DNA from: an uncultured Geobacter sp. | GTDB lineage: Bacteria > Desulfobacterota > Desulfuromonadia > Geobacterales > Geobacteraceae | NCBI GenBank assembly: GCA_937886325.1 | Contig: CALABV010000138.1 | Location: 1-50,684, forward strand | Direction of reading: 5' to 3' | DNA: 50,684 bases | In this document: piece after piece, positions 16,249-24,221 of the stretch | Position numbering within the stretch: the first letter of the stretch is position 1 | Layout: every line of letters starts with the position of its first letter | Notes under the pieces: generated by a model | Databases searched by the model: none | Told to the model about the DNA's origin: nothing | What the model saw: only the letters and a program-made list of their open reading frames with translations | Translations under genes and position numbers: made by a program

Positions 16249-17736
16249 TCATTCCCCCTGTCGCGTGACCGAGGGGCACAGCGCCGTGACGCCGAACAGG
16301 CGCGGTTCCTCGCAGATCACCGCCGCGGAAAAGATGGAAAAAACATAGTCATAGGTTTCCCTGGGAATGTCCTTGTAGGAAAGGAGACGCCAGAAATTTC
16401 TGTCGCGGGGATTTTCCGGCATACGGGCGATGATATCACGGATATTGTTCTCGCCCCAGTTATAGGAGGCCATGACCAGAAGACCCGACGCCTGCCCTTC
16501 GGTATTGTTCAGCTCGCGGATATACTTCATGGCTGCCATGGTCGATTTCACGGCATCGAAACGCTCATCCTGTGGGTCGTAGACCCCCATATCGCGCAGC
16601 GGCCCCACCTGCAGGCCGTAGCGGCTCGCGGTCTGGGGGATGAACTGCCACATCCCCTTGGCATGGCCGAAGCGGGTGATGGGGCCGACGGCCCGTTCGT
16701 TGAAGTTGCTCTCCTGCAGGGCCAGAAAGAAAAACTGGGGAGGCAGGTTGTTGTCGGCCATTACTCGCGGTATCAGACGTTCGTATCCCTTGGAGCGCGC
16801 CCGCAGCAGGGATTGCTGCAACCGATCCGTACTCTTCCACATTTTGATGTATCTGCGCACCTCGTCGGCGAACCCCTTGGGAACGTTGACCTCGCACTCG
16901 CCGAACACCCGTGCGACCCGCAGCATCACCTGCTCGTCCTCGGGCAGTTTCTGGTATACGCCGATTTCCTTGACGAAACTGTCGTACTCCTTTTCCATTT
17001 CCTTCAGCTTCAGCCGTTTCGCCTTCAGTTCCGCGACCTGGGACGGGTCCGCGTGAAGGAGGACGATCTCTTCCAGCTTCGCTATCTGCAGTTCCAGGGA
17101 TTTGTTGGTATAAAAGATGTTCTCCGCCGTTTTGCGCAGCTTGGTGAGCTTGTGCGTCTGCCAGCCGATGACCCCGCCCGCGGCCAGCAGCAGGATCAGG
17201 ACAACACCGATAATGTAGTGGTATTTACGGGATTTTTTCTTCTCAACGCGCTGGAAGGCGCGCCGGAACATCATGGTCTGTTCGCCCACGGGCTCCGTGG
17301 ACTTCTTATCGAAATAGTGCCGGATGATCTGGGTCTCGGTGGAGAAATCCCTGGTTGCGGTCTGCACCTGCTCGACCTTGGGAGGTTCCTCCCTTTCCAC
17401 GGTCAGGGAAAGGAGAACTCCTCCCTTTCCCAGCTCGATCTCCGCACTGTCCCCGAGCGGTACCTCCCGTATCCTTTCGCCGGCCAGAAACGTTCCGTTG
17501 GCGCTTCCCAGGTCCCGCAGCCACCACCGTTCTCCATCGAAAGCCACCTGCAGGTGAACGCGGCTGACGCTGCCCTCCGCTACCTGGAGATCGCACTCGC
17601 TGCTCCGGCCGATGCAGAAGGTACCGTAAAAGCGCTTTTCGGTTTCCCGTGCCCGGCCCCTCGCAACCCGCGCCAGGATTGTCCCCGCGAACTTCGGCGG
17701 CTCGGTGGATGTATGTTCGCTGTCTGGAGGGACCAT
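16249..17736 (-). CDS. FHA - transmembrane - lytic transglycosylase fusion
   Basis: 495 residues with an unusual order. A canonical FHA domain (about 40-112: CIGRSSECDLQV, SVSRVHLQV, DLGSANGTFL) reads phospho-Thr in the cytoplasm. A linker carries ETQII (134-138) and EQTMMF (152-157), possible phosphorylation sites. One membrane helix (174-192), a coiled coil (about 195-255) and a C-terminal SLT/MltD-type transglycosylase (about 320-470) follow: LALQESNF (Glu342, the expected catalytic acid), GHAKGMWQFIPQTASRYGL and MASYNWGENNI. Topology puts the FHA inside and the peptidoglycan-cutting domain in the periplasm. T6SS assembly in other bacteria needs local wall opening by transglycosylases; here that activity appears physically joined to the kinase pathway. 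Confidence 0.88.
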   Translation of the reverse strand: MVPPDSEHTSTEPPKFAGTILARVARGRARETEKRFYGTFCIGRSSECDLQVAEGSVSRVHLQVAFDGERWWLRDLGSANGTFLAGERIREVPLGDSAEIELGKGGVLLSLTVEREEPPKVEQVQTATRDFSTETQIIRHYFDKKSTEPVGEQTMMFRRAFQRVEKKKSRKYHYIIGVVLILLLAAGGVIGWQTHKLTKLRKTAENIFYTNKSLELQIAKLEEIVLLHADPSQVAELKAKRLKLKEMEKEYDSFVKEIGVYQKLPEDEQVMLRVARVFGECEVNVPKGFADEVRRYIKMWKSTDRLQQSLLRARSKGYERLIPRVMADNNLPPQFFFLALQESNFNERAVGPITRFGHAKGMWQFIPQTASRYGLQVGPLRDMGVYDPQDERFDAVKSTMAAMKYIRELNNTEGQASGLLVMASYNWGENNIRDIIARMPENPRDRNFWRLLSYKDIPRETYDYVFSIFSAAVICEEPRLFGVTALCPSVTRQGE

Positions 17737-17763
17737 TTTTCCTTCTTCCGCTGCCCGGCCCGA

Positions 17764-18189
17764 TTACCAGGCGTTGAGTGATATGGTGTAGTTGACTCCC
17801 TGGGTCGGCTCACGCTCCTCCACGTCGTAAACCGTTCCTTCGCCGGCCGGCAATCGCGAAAGGTGCACGTGCAGCCCCGAACTGACCCCGGACATGTCTA
17901 CCCGGCCGATAGTATCACCCCGGGCCACGGACGATCCGGTAAACACGCCGGGATCCACGTGGGCGTAGACGGTCAGGGCGCCGTCCGTGCCGCGGACGAT
18001 GACCATGTTCGGCGAGTCATCGCCCGGCGCCTGCCCCGATTGGTAGTCGGTCACGACCCCCGATTCTATGGCAAGCACATCGCCCGTATCATCGAGGCGG
18101 GGATTGATATCCTTGGCCCGATGTGAAGCAGAATAGCCGTTGCCGACTCTCCCCCCGTTTCTGAATGGCGGTTTCGGATAGTTGTGCAT
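17764..18189 (-). CDS. Small M23-type peptidase without signal peptide, candidate T6SS effector
   Basis: 141 residues, essentially a lone M23 (LytM-like) zinc metallopeptidase domain: HxxxD (His23, Asp27 in SASHRAKDI), YAHVDPG (His77) and HxH (His107, His109 in SGLHVHLS). All expected zinc and catalytic residues are present. The family cleaves peptide cross-links in peptidoglycan. No signal peptide or membrane helix is visible, unlike envelope LytM proteins, so another export route such as the T6SS would be needed. The start has a clear AAAGGAG ribosome site. Lies between the HEAT-like TIGR02270-type gene and the FHA-transglycosylase gene. No obvious periplasmic immunity protein is next to it, which argues for caution on the effector call. 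Confidence 0.75.
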   Translation of the reverse strand: MHNYPKPPFRNGGRVGNGYSASHRAKDINPRLDDTGDVLAIESGVVTDYQSGQAPGDDSPNMVIVRGTDGALTVYAHVDPGVFTGSSVARGDTIGRVDMSGVSSGLHVHLSRLPAGEGTVYDVEEREPTQGVNYTISLNAW

Positions 18190-18216
18190 ATCATTCTCCT
18201 TTCTGAGAAAGGTGGT

Positions 18217-19467
18217 CTAAAGCACGCTGAGCAGTTTCTTCTGTCTGAAACCCGGCGCCCGCACCTCGAACAGAGGACGGCCGGGTTCCGTCATCGCCAG
18301 GCGCAGCGCGGCCGTGCGGCGGTGATGATGGCGGCCGACCCTCAGAACACGTTCGAGAGTACCGGGAGCTATCGGCTCCCCGAGCAGATAGCAGATTCCG
18401 CTCTCGAACGCTTTCCCGTGTTTCCCCCACCAGGAGGCTATGGTTTCCCGGTTAGGCCAGGGGAGGTCGTAATCCGGGTCCGCTTCCACATCCTCATCTT
18501 CCGGATTCTCCGTCGGACCGGCCTCGAAACCTTCCGGGCAGGCGCCTTCAAGGTCTCCACATGAAATATCGATGCCGGTAATCATGGCGAACGACTCGCC
18601 CGCAATCCTCGCCAGTTCAGGGACGGACATCCTTGCCAGCAGCCAGGGAACCAGCACCGGATCACCGATCACTCCGGCAGCTATCACGGACAGCCTTCCG
18701 GTCTCTTCATTGCGCGCCAGTTCCGCCTGCCACTGGAGCGCTTCCGGCAACGGCATGCGGCATAACGCAACCTCCCCGGCCTCTTCCGACCGACTCGCGT
18801 CCGCACAGGCATGGTCTCTGAGTATGGCAACGGATGCCGCGTCTCCCAGCATCGCCCCGGACCACGCTGCTGCGTAGCGGCAAAGCTTGTCTTCCGAGCC
18901 CCGGTAATCAAGTATGTACGGCAACAGGTCCTTTCTCCCCACCTGGGCAATAGCCTTCAATGCCCGCGCAACAAGCAGAGGATCGGAGTCGACCAGCGCT
19001 TTATCCAGATGCCGCCCGGGATCGCGTCGATGGGAAGCGCAGGCGGCAATCCCGATTCGACGCAGATGAGGGGAGCCATCGGAGAGGAGTCGCCGGACAG
19101 CGCCTTCCGCCTGTTGAAAAGAGAGCCAGCCGAGGGCGGAGACAATGCCGCCGGACAGGGCGGAGTCACCGCTCCCGGCTTCCAGTACCCTGCGTATACG
19201 GTCTTCACGGCCGCCGGCAAAGGCCAGGAACGATGCAGCAAACAATTCACCCGCCTCACCCCCCTCCAATGCCTCCCTGCAGATACCCCACCCGGCTTCG
19301 CCGGAACACAACAGACCGTCCAGATGGGCATCCACTCGGTTGTCCAGTTCCGCGAGGGTAGAGAGGGTGTAGTGGAGCCTCCTGACGGCGGCGTCGCGCT
19401 GAAGCCACAGGAAGGCCGCCTCTTCCGCGTGCTGTTCAACAATTCCGTGCACAACGGGCGTTTCCAT
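18217..19467 (-). CDS. TIGR02270-like HEAT-repeat T6SS-associated protein
   Basis: 416 residues, helical, with HEAT-like repeats (RIGIAACASHRRDP, VARALKAIAQVGRKDLLPYIL, AAAWSGAMLGDAASVAIL). Length, the N-terminal VEQHAEEAAFLWLQRDAAV and the C-terminal WW/RETIASWWGKHG region recall the TIGR02270 family, known from Myxococcus, Geobacter and Pseudomonas, often near T6SS genes; recognised from memory. Probably a cytoplasmic scaffold or effector-loading partner; no catalytic residues are apparent. It begins 3 nt after the hypothetical gene at 19471-20172 ends, so the two are co-translated. Confidence 0.65.
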   Translation of the reverse strand: METPVVHGIVEQHAEEAAFLWLQRDAAVRRLHYTLSTLAELDNRVDAHLDGLLCSGEAGWGICREALEGGEAGELFAASFLAFAGGREDRIRRVLEAGSGDSALSGGIVSALGWLSFQQAEGAVRRLLSDGSPHLRRIGIAACASHRRDPGRHLDKALVDSDPLLVARALKAIAQVGRKDLLPYILDYRGSEDKLCRYAAAWSGAMLGDAASVAILRDHACADASRSEEAGEVALCRMPLPEALQWQAELARNEETGRLSVIAAGVIGDPVLVPWLLARMSVPELARIAGESFAMITGIDISCGDLEGACPEGFEAGPTENPEDEDVEADPDYDLPWPNRETIASWWGKHGKAFESGICYLLGEPIAPGTLERVLRVGRHHHRRTAALRLAMTEPGRPLFEVRAPGFRQKKLLSVL

Positions 19468-19470
19468 GGT

Positions 19471-20172
19471 TCAGTCCTCCACCTCCGCCGATACCAGGCC
19501 GAACCTGTTGCCTCCGGCGCTGAAAAAATTGAAGAGTACATCAAGGCACGCCATGTCGGCCGCCATGCCTTCAACGAAATACCGGTAGACCGTGGGCGCG
19601 ACAAGAAACCCCGAGTTGGCGCCGATGGTGGAATCGCCCGGGGCCCCATCTTCCGTCGGAAATCCTCCCCTGACAAGGGATTCCCACACCGTGAACCCCT
19701 GTTCAAGCTCCTCCCGCCTACTCTCGTTGAGTCCATAGGCAAACCGTAACAGCAGGGTGAACGATTCACCCATGCCCATGAACTCCGGTACGGAAACGGA
19801 AAAGGGACGAACCGCTTTTTGCAGGATATGTTCGATACGTACAGTCGGAATCCTGATCGGCGCTCCGTCGGCGTAAACATAAGACAACCGTAGAGTTATA
19901 CCCCGATTAATCCGCAGCCATTCGTACATGCCCTCCAGCACGGACAGCCATTCCAGGGCAAACGATTCAACCGTCAACCCTACTTCCATGCTCAACCGGC
20001 CGTCGGATGTTATCCTCCCGCTCTCGATTTCCGGAGACCGCGACAGCTGTGCGGGAAAGAAGAATCCTCTTTCAATGGCGCACGAGAAAACGTCAGACGT
20101 CTTCCTGATGCGCAGGATCTCCTCTTCCGGCGTTTCGCGGTCAAAGGTGACGATGCAGCGGAGTTCCGTCAT
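19471..20172 (-). CDS. Hypothetical protein beside the immunity gene
   Basis: 233 residues, no family recognised. Cytoplasmic by sequence (no signal or membrane helix), mixed alpha/beta, with aromatic-rich patches (FALEWLSVLEGMYEWL, VYRYFVEGMAADMACLDVLFNFF). Its start overlaps the DUF3396 immunity stop by ATGA (20169-20172), so it is translated with it. It could be a second immunity or adaptor protein. Codon use and GC look like the neighbours. The function is unknown. Confidence 0.7.
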   Translation of the reverse strand: MTELRCIVTFDRETPEEEILRIRKTSDVFSCAIERGFFFPAQLSRSPEIESGRITSDGRLSMEVGLTVESFALEWLSVLEGMYEWLRINRGITLRLSYVYADGAPIRIPTVRIEHILQKAVRPFSVSVPEFMGMGESFTLLLRFAYGLNESRREELEQGFTVWESLVRGGFPTEDGAPGDSTIGANSGFLVAPTVYRYFVEGMAADMACLDVLFNFFSAGGNRFGLVSAEVED

Positions 20173-21113
20173 GGAGTTTCATTCCCCAGGAAGCGATGAT
20201 ACCAGTCCAGGTTCTCACGATCCTCCAGACCTTCGATGGGCAGTTCCGCGATCCACTCGTCGGGAACTCGCAGGGGCGACAGAATTCTCCCGATTTTTCT
20301 GTACGAGGGAAGGAACTCGCCCCGGTTCACATCGCCCAGTTCAGGTTTTTCACCGGCCCTGATTACAATCCCCGCGCCGGGGATCGGGATCACTTCCGCC
20401 TGCTCCGGCAGGGCATTCCGTACCGCCTCCTCTCCTCCCACACTATCCACCAGGGACGGGCACAGGAGTGTTAACCACCCCACTCCGAGGATCCCGAGAT
20501 CGGCGAAACCGAGAAACGTGATGGGGTCACCGTAGTTCAGACCCGGGAACCGAAGCAGCCACTCCCGGTTCACGTGGGCAAGCCTTCTCTGTGCCGTCAC
20601 ATTTCCGGTGTTCCAGTAATAGGAGTATCCGCAGAACCCGGAGGAGAAGGAAACGCCGACCAGGGCGCTCTTCACGAATTCAACGACCTCATCCGGACGG
20701 GAGGCCTCTTCGACCGGCCAGCAGATTCGAAGGAAACTCCTCCGTACCGGGTCTTCGGTGTCGCTCAGGTCCTCTTCGGAAAAAAACTCGAAAGACGGCG
20801 AGGCGTAGTCTTCGGACGAAGTCCCCGAATGCTGCTCGATGCCGAGGAGACAGATCGATTTCGCCTTGGGGTCCGTCAGGATGCTGGTGAACTGCTCGAT
20901 ACCGGACACCGGCAGCTTCCTGCACTGCTTCATGGTATTCGTCTTGTACCAGCGGAGCGCCTCCCCATCCCGTTCGAAAAAACGACGATAGAACAAGAGA
21001 AACCCATCCGTGACTTCAGCACGGGCGGCTGTGGAAAATACGGTGAATTCCAGAACGGGCCTCAGCAGCGGCAGCCGGGAATCTGTATCGATTATGGATA
21101 TTTTTTCGAGCAA
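20169..21113 (-). CDS. DUF3396 / TsiV-like T6SS immunity protein
   Basis: 314 residues from a TTG start at 21113, chosen because GGGAGG (21119-21124) lies 5 nt before it and it begins 22 nt after the toxin stop. A TTG at 21164 would overlap the toxin and has a poor ribosome site. Features of the DUF3396 family (described as type VI immunity for VRR-NUC toxins) are LEFTVFSTAARAEVTDGF, LLFYRRFF, LRWYKTNTMKQCRKL and GFCGYSYYWN. No signal peptide, as expected for protection against a DNase acting in the cytoplasm. It directly follows the DUF4150-nuclease gene, a typical toxin-immunity order. Confidence 0.82.
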   Translation of the reverse strand: MLEKISIIDTDSRLPLLRPVLEFTVFSTAARAEVTDGFLLFYRRFFERDGEALRWYKTNTMKQCRKLPVSGIEQFTSILTDPKAKSICLLGIEQHSGTSSEDYASPSFEFFSEEDLSDTEDPVRRSFLRICWPVEEASRPDEVVEFVKSALVGVSFSSGFCGYSYYWNTGNVTAQRRLAHVNREWLLRFPGLNYGDPITFLGFADLGILGVGWLTLLCPSLVDSVGGEEAVRNALPEQAEVIPIPGAGIVIRAGEKPELGDVNRGEFLPSYRKIGRILSPLRVPDEWIAELPIEGLEDRENLDWYHRFLGNETP

Positions 21114-21128
21114 TTCTTCCTCCCTTTC
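21114..21128 (-). promoter_or_regulatory. Ribosome binding site fixing the immunity TTG start
   Basis: On the minus strand GAAAGGGAGGAAGAA is followed by TTG: a near-perfect GGGAGG with 5-nt spacing, immediately after the toxin stop TAG (21136-21138). It outranks the upstream TTG at 21164. Confidence 0.7.
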
Positions 21129-21135
21129 ACCGTTT

Positions 21136-22071
21136 CTAACTGCACGCGCAATCAGACTCCTCAATTACCTGGAATTTATCCTTGTTGCTCTGCCCCAATC
21201 TCTGCTGCGCCAGCCTCTGGTTCTTGGTCAGGGAATCCCCCCTCATCTTCACGTCGACAAAGCTCCGGGTATTGTTGAAACTGCATGGTTGCGCGGGATC
21301 CGAGAGGACGGTGAAGTCGGGCCTGAAGGTCCTGCCCGGTCCGAGCGCATGTCCCCTTCCCAGTCCGCGCAGCAGCGAACCCGGCGCCGCATTCCCGTTC
21401 GTGAGAAGCCGTGTCGCGGACATCACCGGTGTGAATGCTCCGCCGACCCGCCTCGCGATCTCCCAGGTGGTCTCCACAAACAGGCTCAACTTGCTCGGAG
21501 AATAGAGCGGAAAACCGCTGCTGAATCGGGAGGCGATATACGACTGCAGGGTCGGAAACTTCTTGGAGGGGAGGGTACCCTGGTTCGCCTTTTCCCTGGC
21601 ATCGCAGATGGCCGTGCATATCTCGTCCCCCACCTCCTGGCCGATTGCCTGGGCAACCACGGGGTTTTGCAACACCCCTGCCAGATTAACGGTATTCTCA
21701 TGATTATGAAACTTCTTGTCCGTCAAACGGCAGGCATTCTTTCCATCCATCTTCACGTCAAAGGAGTACAGGATCCAGGTGGACTCCTTCATGAAGACGT
21801 TGGATTTCACTCCTCCCACTGTTCCGGCCTGGTCGCCGTTGCTGATGGAAAACTCGGACCCCTTGACGGCGATCATCATGCCGTCCGCTTTCACCGTCGT
21901 GGTCCCCTTTGCGAGCATGGCAGACTGGGAAATATTCGGGTAGGGCATGGGCACCGGCCCGCCGGGGGTAGGTGTCTTGCATACATCTGGGATTGTCGCG
22001 ATGGAGGTGCCGTTGCTCCCCTTGTGCACCAGGGAGTTCGAAACCCCGTTCACCTTGACGGTTACCGGCAT
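21136..22071 (-). CDS. DUF4150 PAAR-like - PD-(D/E)xK (VRR-NUC-like) nuclease effector
   Basis: 311 residues from ATG 22071 (AAGGAG 9 nt upstream). Residues 1-125 are DUF4150, a PAAR-like spike tip: NSLVHKGSNGTSIATIPDVC, TPGGPVPMPYPN, SKSVKADG-type turns and GSEFSISNGDQAGTVGG. After a helical linker (about 130-240) the C-terminal domain shows a PD-(D/E)xK nuclease pattern: RPDFTVL (Asp252), FVDVKMRGDSLTKNQ (Asp273, Lys275, Gln285), the layout of VRR-NUC domains (EVKxxGDxLSxxQ). Such domains cut DNA in rival cells. It would ride on VgrG (24791-26995), helped by the DUF2169 and DUF6484 proteins, and is neutralised by the DUF3396 protein that follows. Confidence 0.87.
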   Translation of the reverse strand: MPVTVKVNGVSNSLVHKGSNGTSIATIPDVCKTPTPGGPVPMPYPNISQSAMLAKGTTTVKADGMMIAVKGSEFSISNGDQAGTVGGVKSNVFMKESTWILYSFDVKMDGKNACRLTDKKFHNHENTVNLAGVLQNPVVAQAIGQEVGDEICTAICDAREKANQGTLPSKKFPTLQSYIASRFSSGFPLYSPSKLSLFVETTWEIARRVGGAFTPVMSATRLLTNGNAAPGSLLRGLGRGHALGPGRTFRPDFTVLSDPAQPCSFNNTRSFVDVKMRGDSLTKNQRLAQQRLGQSNKDKFQVIEESDCACS

Positions 22072-22072
22072 G

Positions 22073-23137
22073 TCAAGTATCTCCTTTTTCCCGGGCCAGA
22101 AGCAGCGCGGCCGCGCGTTCGCCGCTCTCGGAGCCTGCCCACACGAGGCTGAGAGGCCCCTTGCCGTATCCCTTATAGTGGGAGATGATCGCCAGTGCAG
22201 AGCACAACGGCCCGGACGCGGCGCCCACGTCCCCCCAGCAGTCCGCCGGCGCCGCGTAATCACCGGCAGCCTCGAAGTACTCCTTGGTGCGGAGCGCGGT
22301 GAAACCGAATTCATCCGCACGATACGGCTCTCCGTTCATATCGGAGAAAAGGGCATCCACCTTCGTCCCGGGCGGGAGGAGGGACAGCGCCCCCCGGAAC
22401 GCGGTGGTCAGCCCCTCGCCGATGCAAACCGACTCCGTCTTGATCAGGTTCTTTTCCCGCCCGGTCCCCACACCGAGCACTCGGCCGTAGACGGGGAGAC
22501 CGAGGCTGCGGGCCCTTTCCTCCCCCATGAGCAGGAGTGCTCCCGCACCTTCACCGGGTACGAATCCCCAGGCGTTATTCAGGGGGCCCGCTCCGTGCAG
22601 TTGGTCGCACTCTTCCAGCCATTCAAGAGTCTCGGGGAAGAGATACGAATCAGCGCCCGCCACGAGGCTTGCGTCTTCCTCACCGAGGGAAAGCTTCCTC
22701 AATGCGGATTCGAGGGCGAAAAGACCGGCGGCGTGACCGATGGAGAAGGTCTCCCCGGCGAAAAATCTTTCCGAAAAACGGGCGGCAATCGACTCGTCCA
22801 GTTCATTGCTGAAATCCGGAGGAAGACCCGGCCTCTCGGGAGGGAGCCCCAGTTCCAGGGAAAGTCTCAGTCGTCCTCCCTGCCACGGTACTGCATCGAG
22901 AGGCCGGAGCGCCTCCTCCAGTGCGGGCAGCAGAAGATGGGAAATACGGCCGTTTTTTGCCTCTTCGTCGGCGATCCACGGGGCGCGGGCCACCCGCATC
23001 GGCCCGCCGGCCGTATCGATCATGAACGGATGTTCGGCAAAACCGCTTATCCCGGCACGCACAGCGGCCGCACTTGCCCATACGGTGCGCCCTACCGGCG
23101 TCGACGCCCCCATGCCTGTTATCACGATGCAGGTCAT
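22073..23137 (-). CDS. Catalytically dead beta-ketoacyl-synthase-like protein (T6SS accessory)
   Basis: 354 residues with a thiolase/KAS fold: ITGMGASTPVGRTVWASAAAVRAG at the start, VPGEGAGALLLM and WGDVGAASG later. The active site is gone. The nucleophile Cys is replaced in SIGHAAG (His135), the first His by Asn (MNGEP for AHGTG), the second by Asp (CWGDVG for GH). It therefore should not condense acyl chains. KAS-like genes often accompany DUF2169 and DUF4150 in T6SS islands, where a structural or adaptor role is suspected. It ends 1 nt before the toxin ATG and starts 1 nt after the DUF2169 stop. Confidence 0.82.
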   Translation of the reverse strand: MTCIVITGMGASTPVGRTVWASAAAVRAGISGFAEHPFMIDTAGGPMRVARAPWIADEEAKNGRISHLLLPALEEALRPLDAVPWQGGRLRLSLELGLPPERPGLPPDFSNELDESIAARFSERFFAGETFSIGHAAGLFALESALRKLSLGEEDASLVAGADSYLFPETLEWLEECDQLHGAGPLNNAWGFVPGEGAGALLLMGEERARSLGLPVYGRVLGVGTGREKNLIKTESVCIGEGLTTAFRGALSLLPPGTKVDALFSDMNGEPYRADEFGFTALRTKEYFEAAGDYAAPADCWGDVGAASGPLCSALAIISHYKGYGKGPLSLVWAGSESGERAAALLLAREKGDT

Positions 23138-23138
23138 G

Positions 23139-24203
23139 CTACCCTTGCTCCTCGAAGGACGTTTCAGCGCTCCTCGTACCCTTGGGCAGGAGCCGTTTCA
23201 TCCGGACAATGGTGCGCTTCAGCTTCTGGACCCTGGTGTGGCACGGCAGGGCCGAATGCCAGACAAGGGAGATGCGCGGGACGTCCGGTTCCAGAATGAT
23301 GGTATGAAGCCGCGGCGGTTCGTGCGTTATCGGCGCTCCGGAATAGAATTCAGTTTCCAGGCGGACAATCACCCTCGGCACCTGGAATCGCAGATCGCCA
23401 TGGGGTGAGAGGTTTATGAGCGATGCCGGTTCCCCGCCCATCAGGAAGGACGGCGACTGCTGGTCCGACGGGGCGCACTGGAAAAAACGATCGTCGAAGT
23501 CTTCCGGCAGTAGCGGCATGCGGAATTTAAGCCACCGGTCGTCGTACGTCCCGGCATAGGAGGCCCTGGGGCTCCAGTGGGAACAGACCGGCCCGAAACC
23601 GGCCGGCAGCGGCCGGTCATCCCATTTTTCCACCGGGAACCGAGGATATTCGATATTCGGCGCCGGAACTCCTTCCAGGTGGGACTCTTCCAGCGCATAC
23701 CCGCATCCCACCGGGTTCCGCATGTCCCAGCCGGGGTTTGCGGCGGAGGCATACCGATCGACGCCGCCATAGGCTCTTTCATATACAAGGGGCATCTTCA
23801 CGAACGGAACCGGCCAGGACAGGGCCATCCCGGTCACCCCGATGCGCCAGTGTCGGTCTCCGATCACCCGCAGGAATTTCCTGACCGGGCCGACGCTGAA
23901 ACCGGCCTCCATTTCCGTAACCGGACGCCCCCCCGGCGCATGGGCATGACCGCTGAGGATGATGTCCGTTGTTGTTTTGGTACGGGGAAAATCGGTATCG
24001 AACTTCAGACTCGATCGAGCAGGCTCCCCCGCATACTCGGGGGCGAGCACGGGCGGCGTCTGCTCGTCCGAAATCCTGGTCGTGCCGTCGGGTGCGATGT
24101 CGAACGCGCACCTGACCGCCACAAGCCAGATCTCGGAGCCGTTACGGTCGCGCACCCAGGCGCGTTCAGCAGCGAACGGTGTCCGGTTATCGATCTGCCA
24201 CAT
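23139..24203 (-). CDS. DUF2169 T6SS adaptor protein
   Basis: 354 residues matching the DUF2169 family along its length: MWQIDNRTPFAAERAWVRD, the basic FPRTKTTTDIILSGHAHAPGG block, RVIGDRHWR, VPFVKMPLVYERAYGG and NPVGCGYA, followed by LPAGFGPVCSHWSPR. DUF2169 proteins are chaperone-adaptors that load DUF4150/PAAR effectors onto VgrG. Cytoplasmic, no signal peptide. Gene order vgrG, DUF6484, DUF2169, KAS-like, DUF4150-toxin, immunity is a recurrent delivery cassette, so it probably serves the nuclease effector. Confidence 0.9.
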   Translation of the reverse strand: MWQIDNRTPFAAERAWVRDRNGSEIWLVAVRCAFDIAPDGTTRISDEQTPPVLAPEYAGEPARSSLKFDTDFPRTKTTTDIILSGHAHAPGGRPVTEMEAGFSVGPVRKFLRVIGDRHWRIGVTGMALSWPVPFVKMPLVYERAYGGVDRYASAANPGWDMRNPVGCGYALEESHLEGVPAPNIEYPRFPVEKWDDRPLPAGFGPVCSHWSPRASYAGTYDDRWLKFRMPLLPEDFDDRFFQCAPSDQQSPSFLMGGEPASLINLSPHGDLRFQVPRVIVRLETEFYSGAPITHEPPRLHTIILEPDVPRISLVWHSALPCHTRVQKLKRTIVRMKRLLPKGTRSAETSFEEQG

Positions 24204-24221
24204 ACCCCACCCGAAACCCCA

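Noticed and set aside
22072..22320. N-terminal extension of the DUF4150 effector
   Set aside because: The extension overlaps the ketosynthase-like gene, is Arg/Pro-rich, and ATG 22071 has AAGGAG and the family N-terminus.
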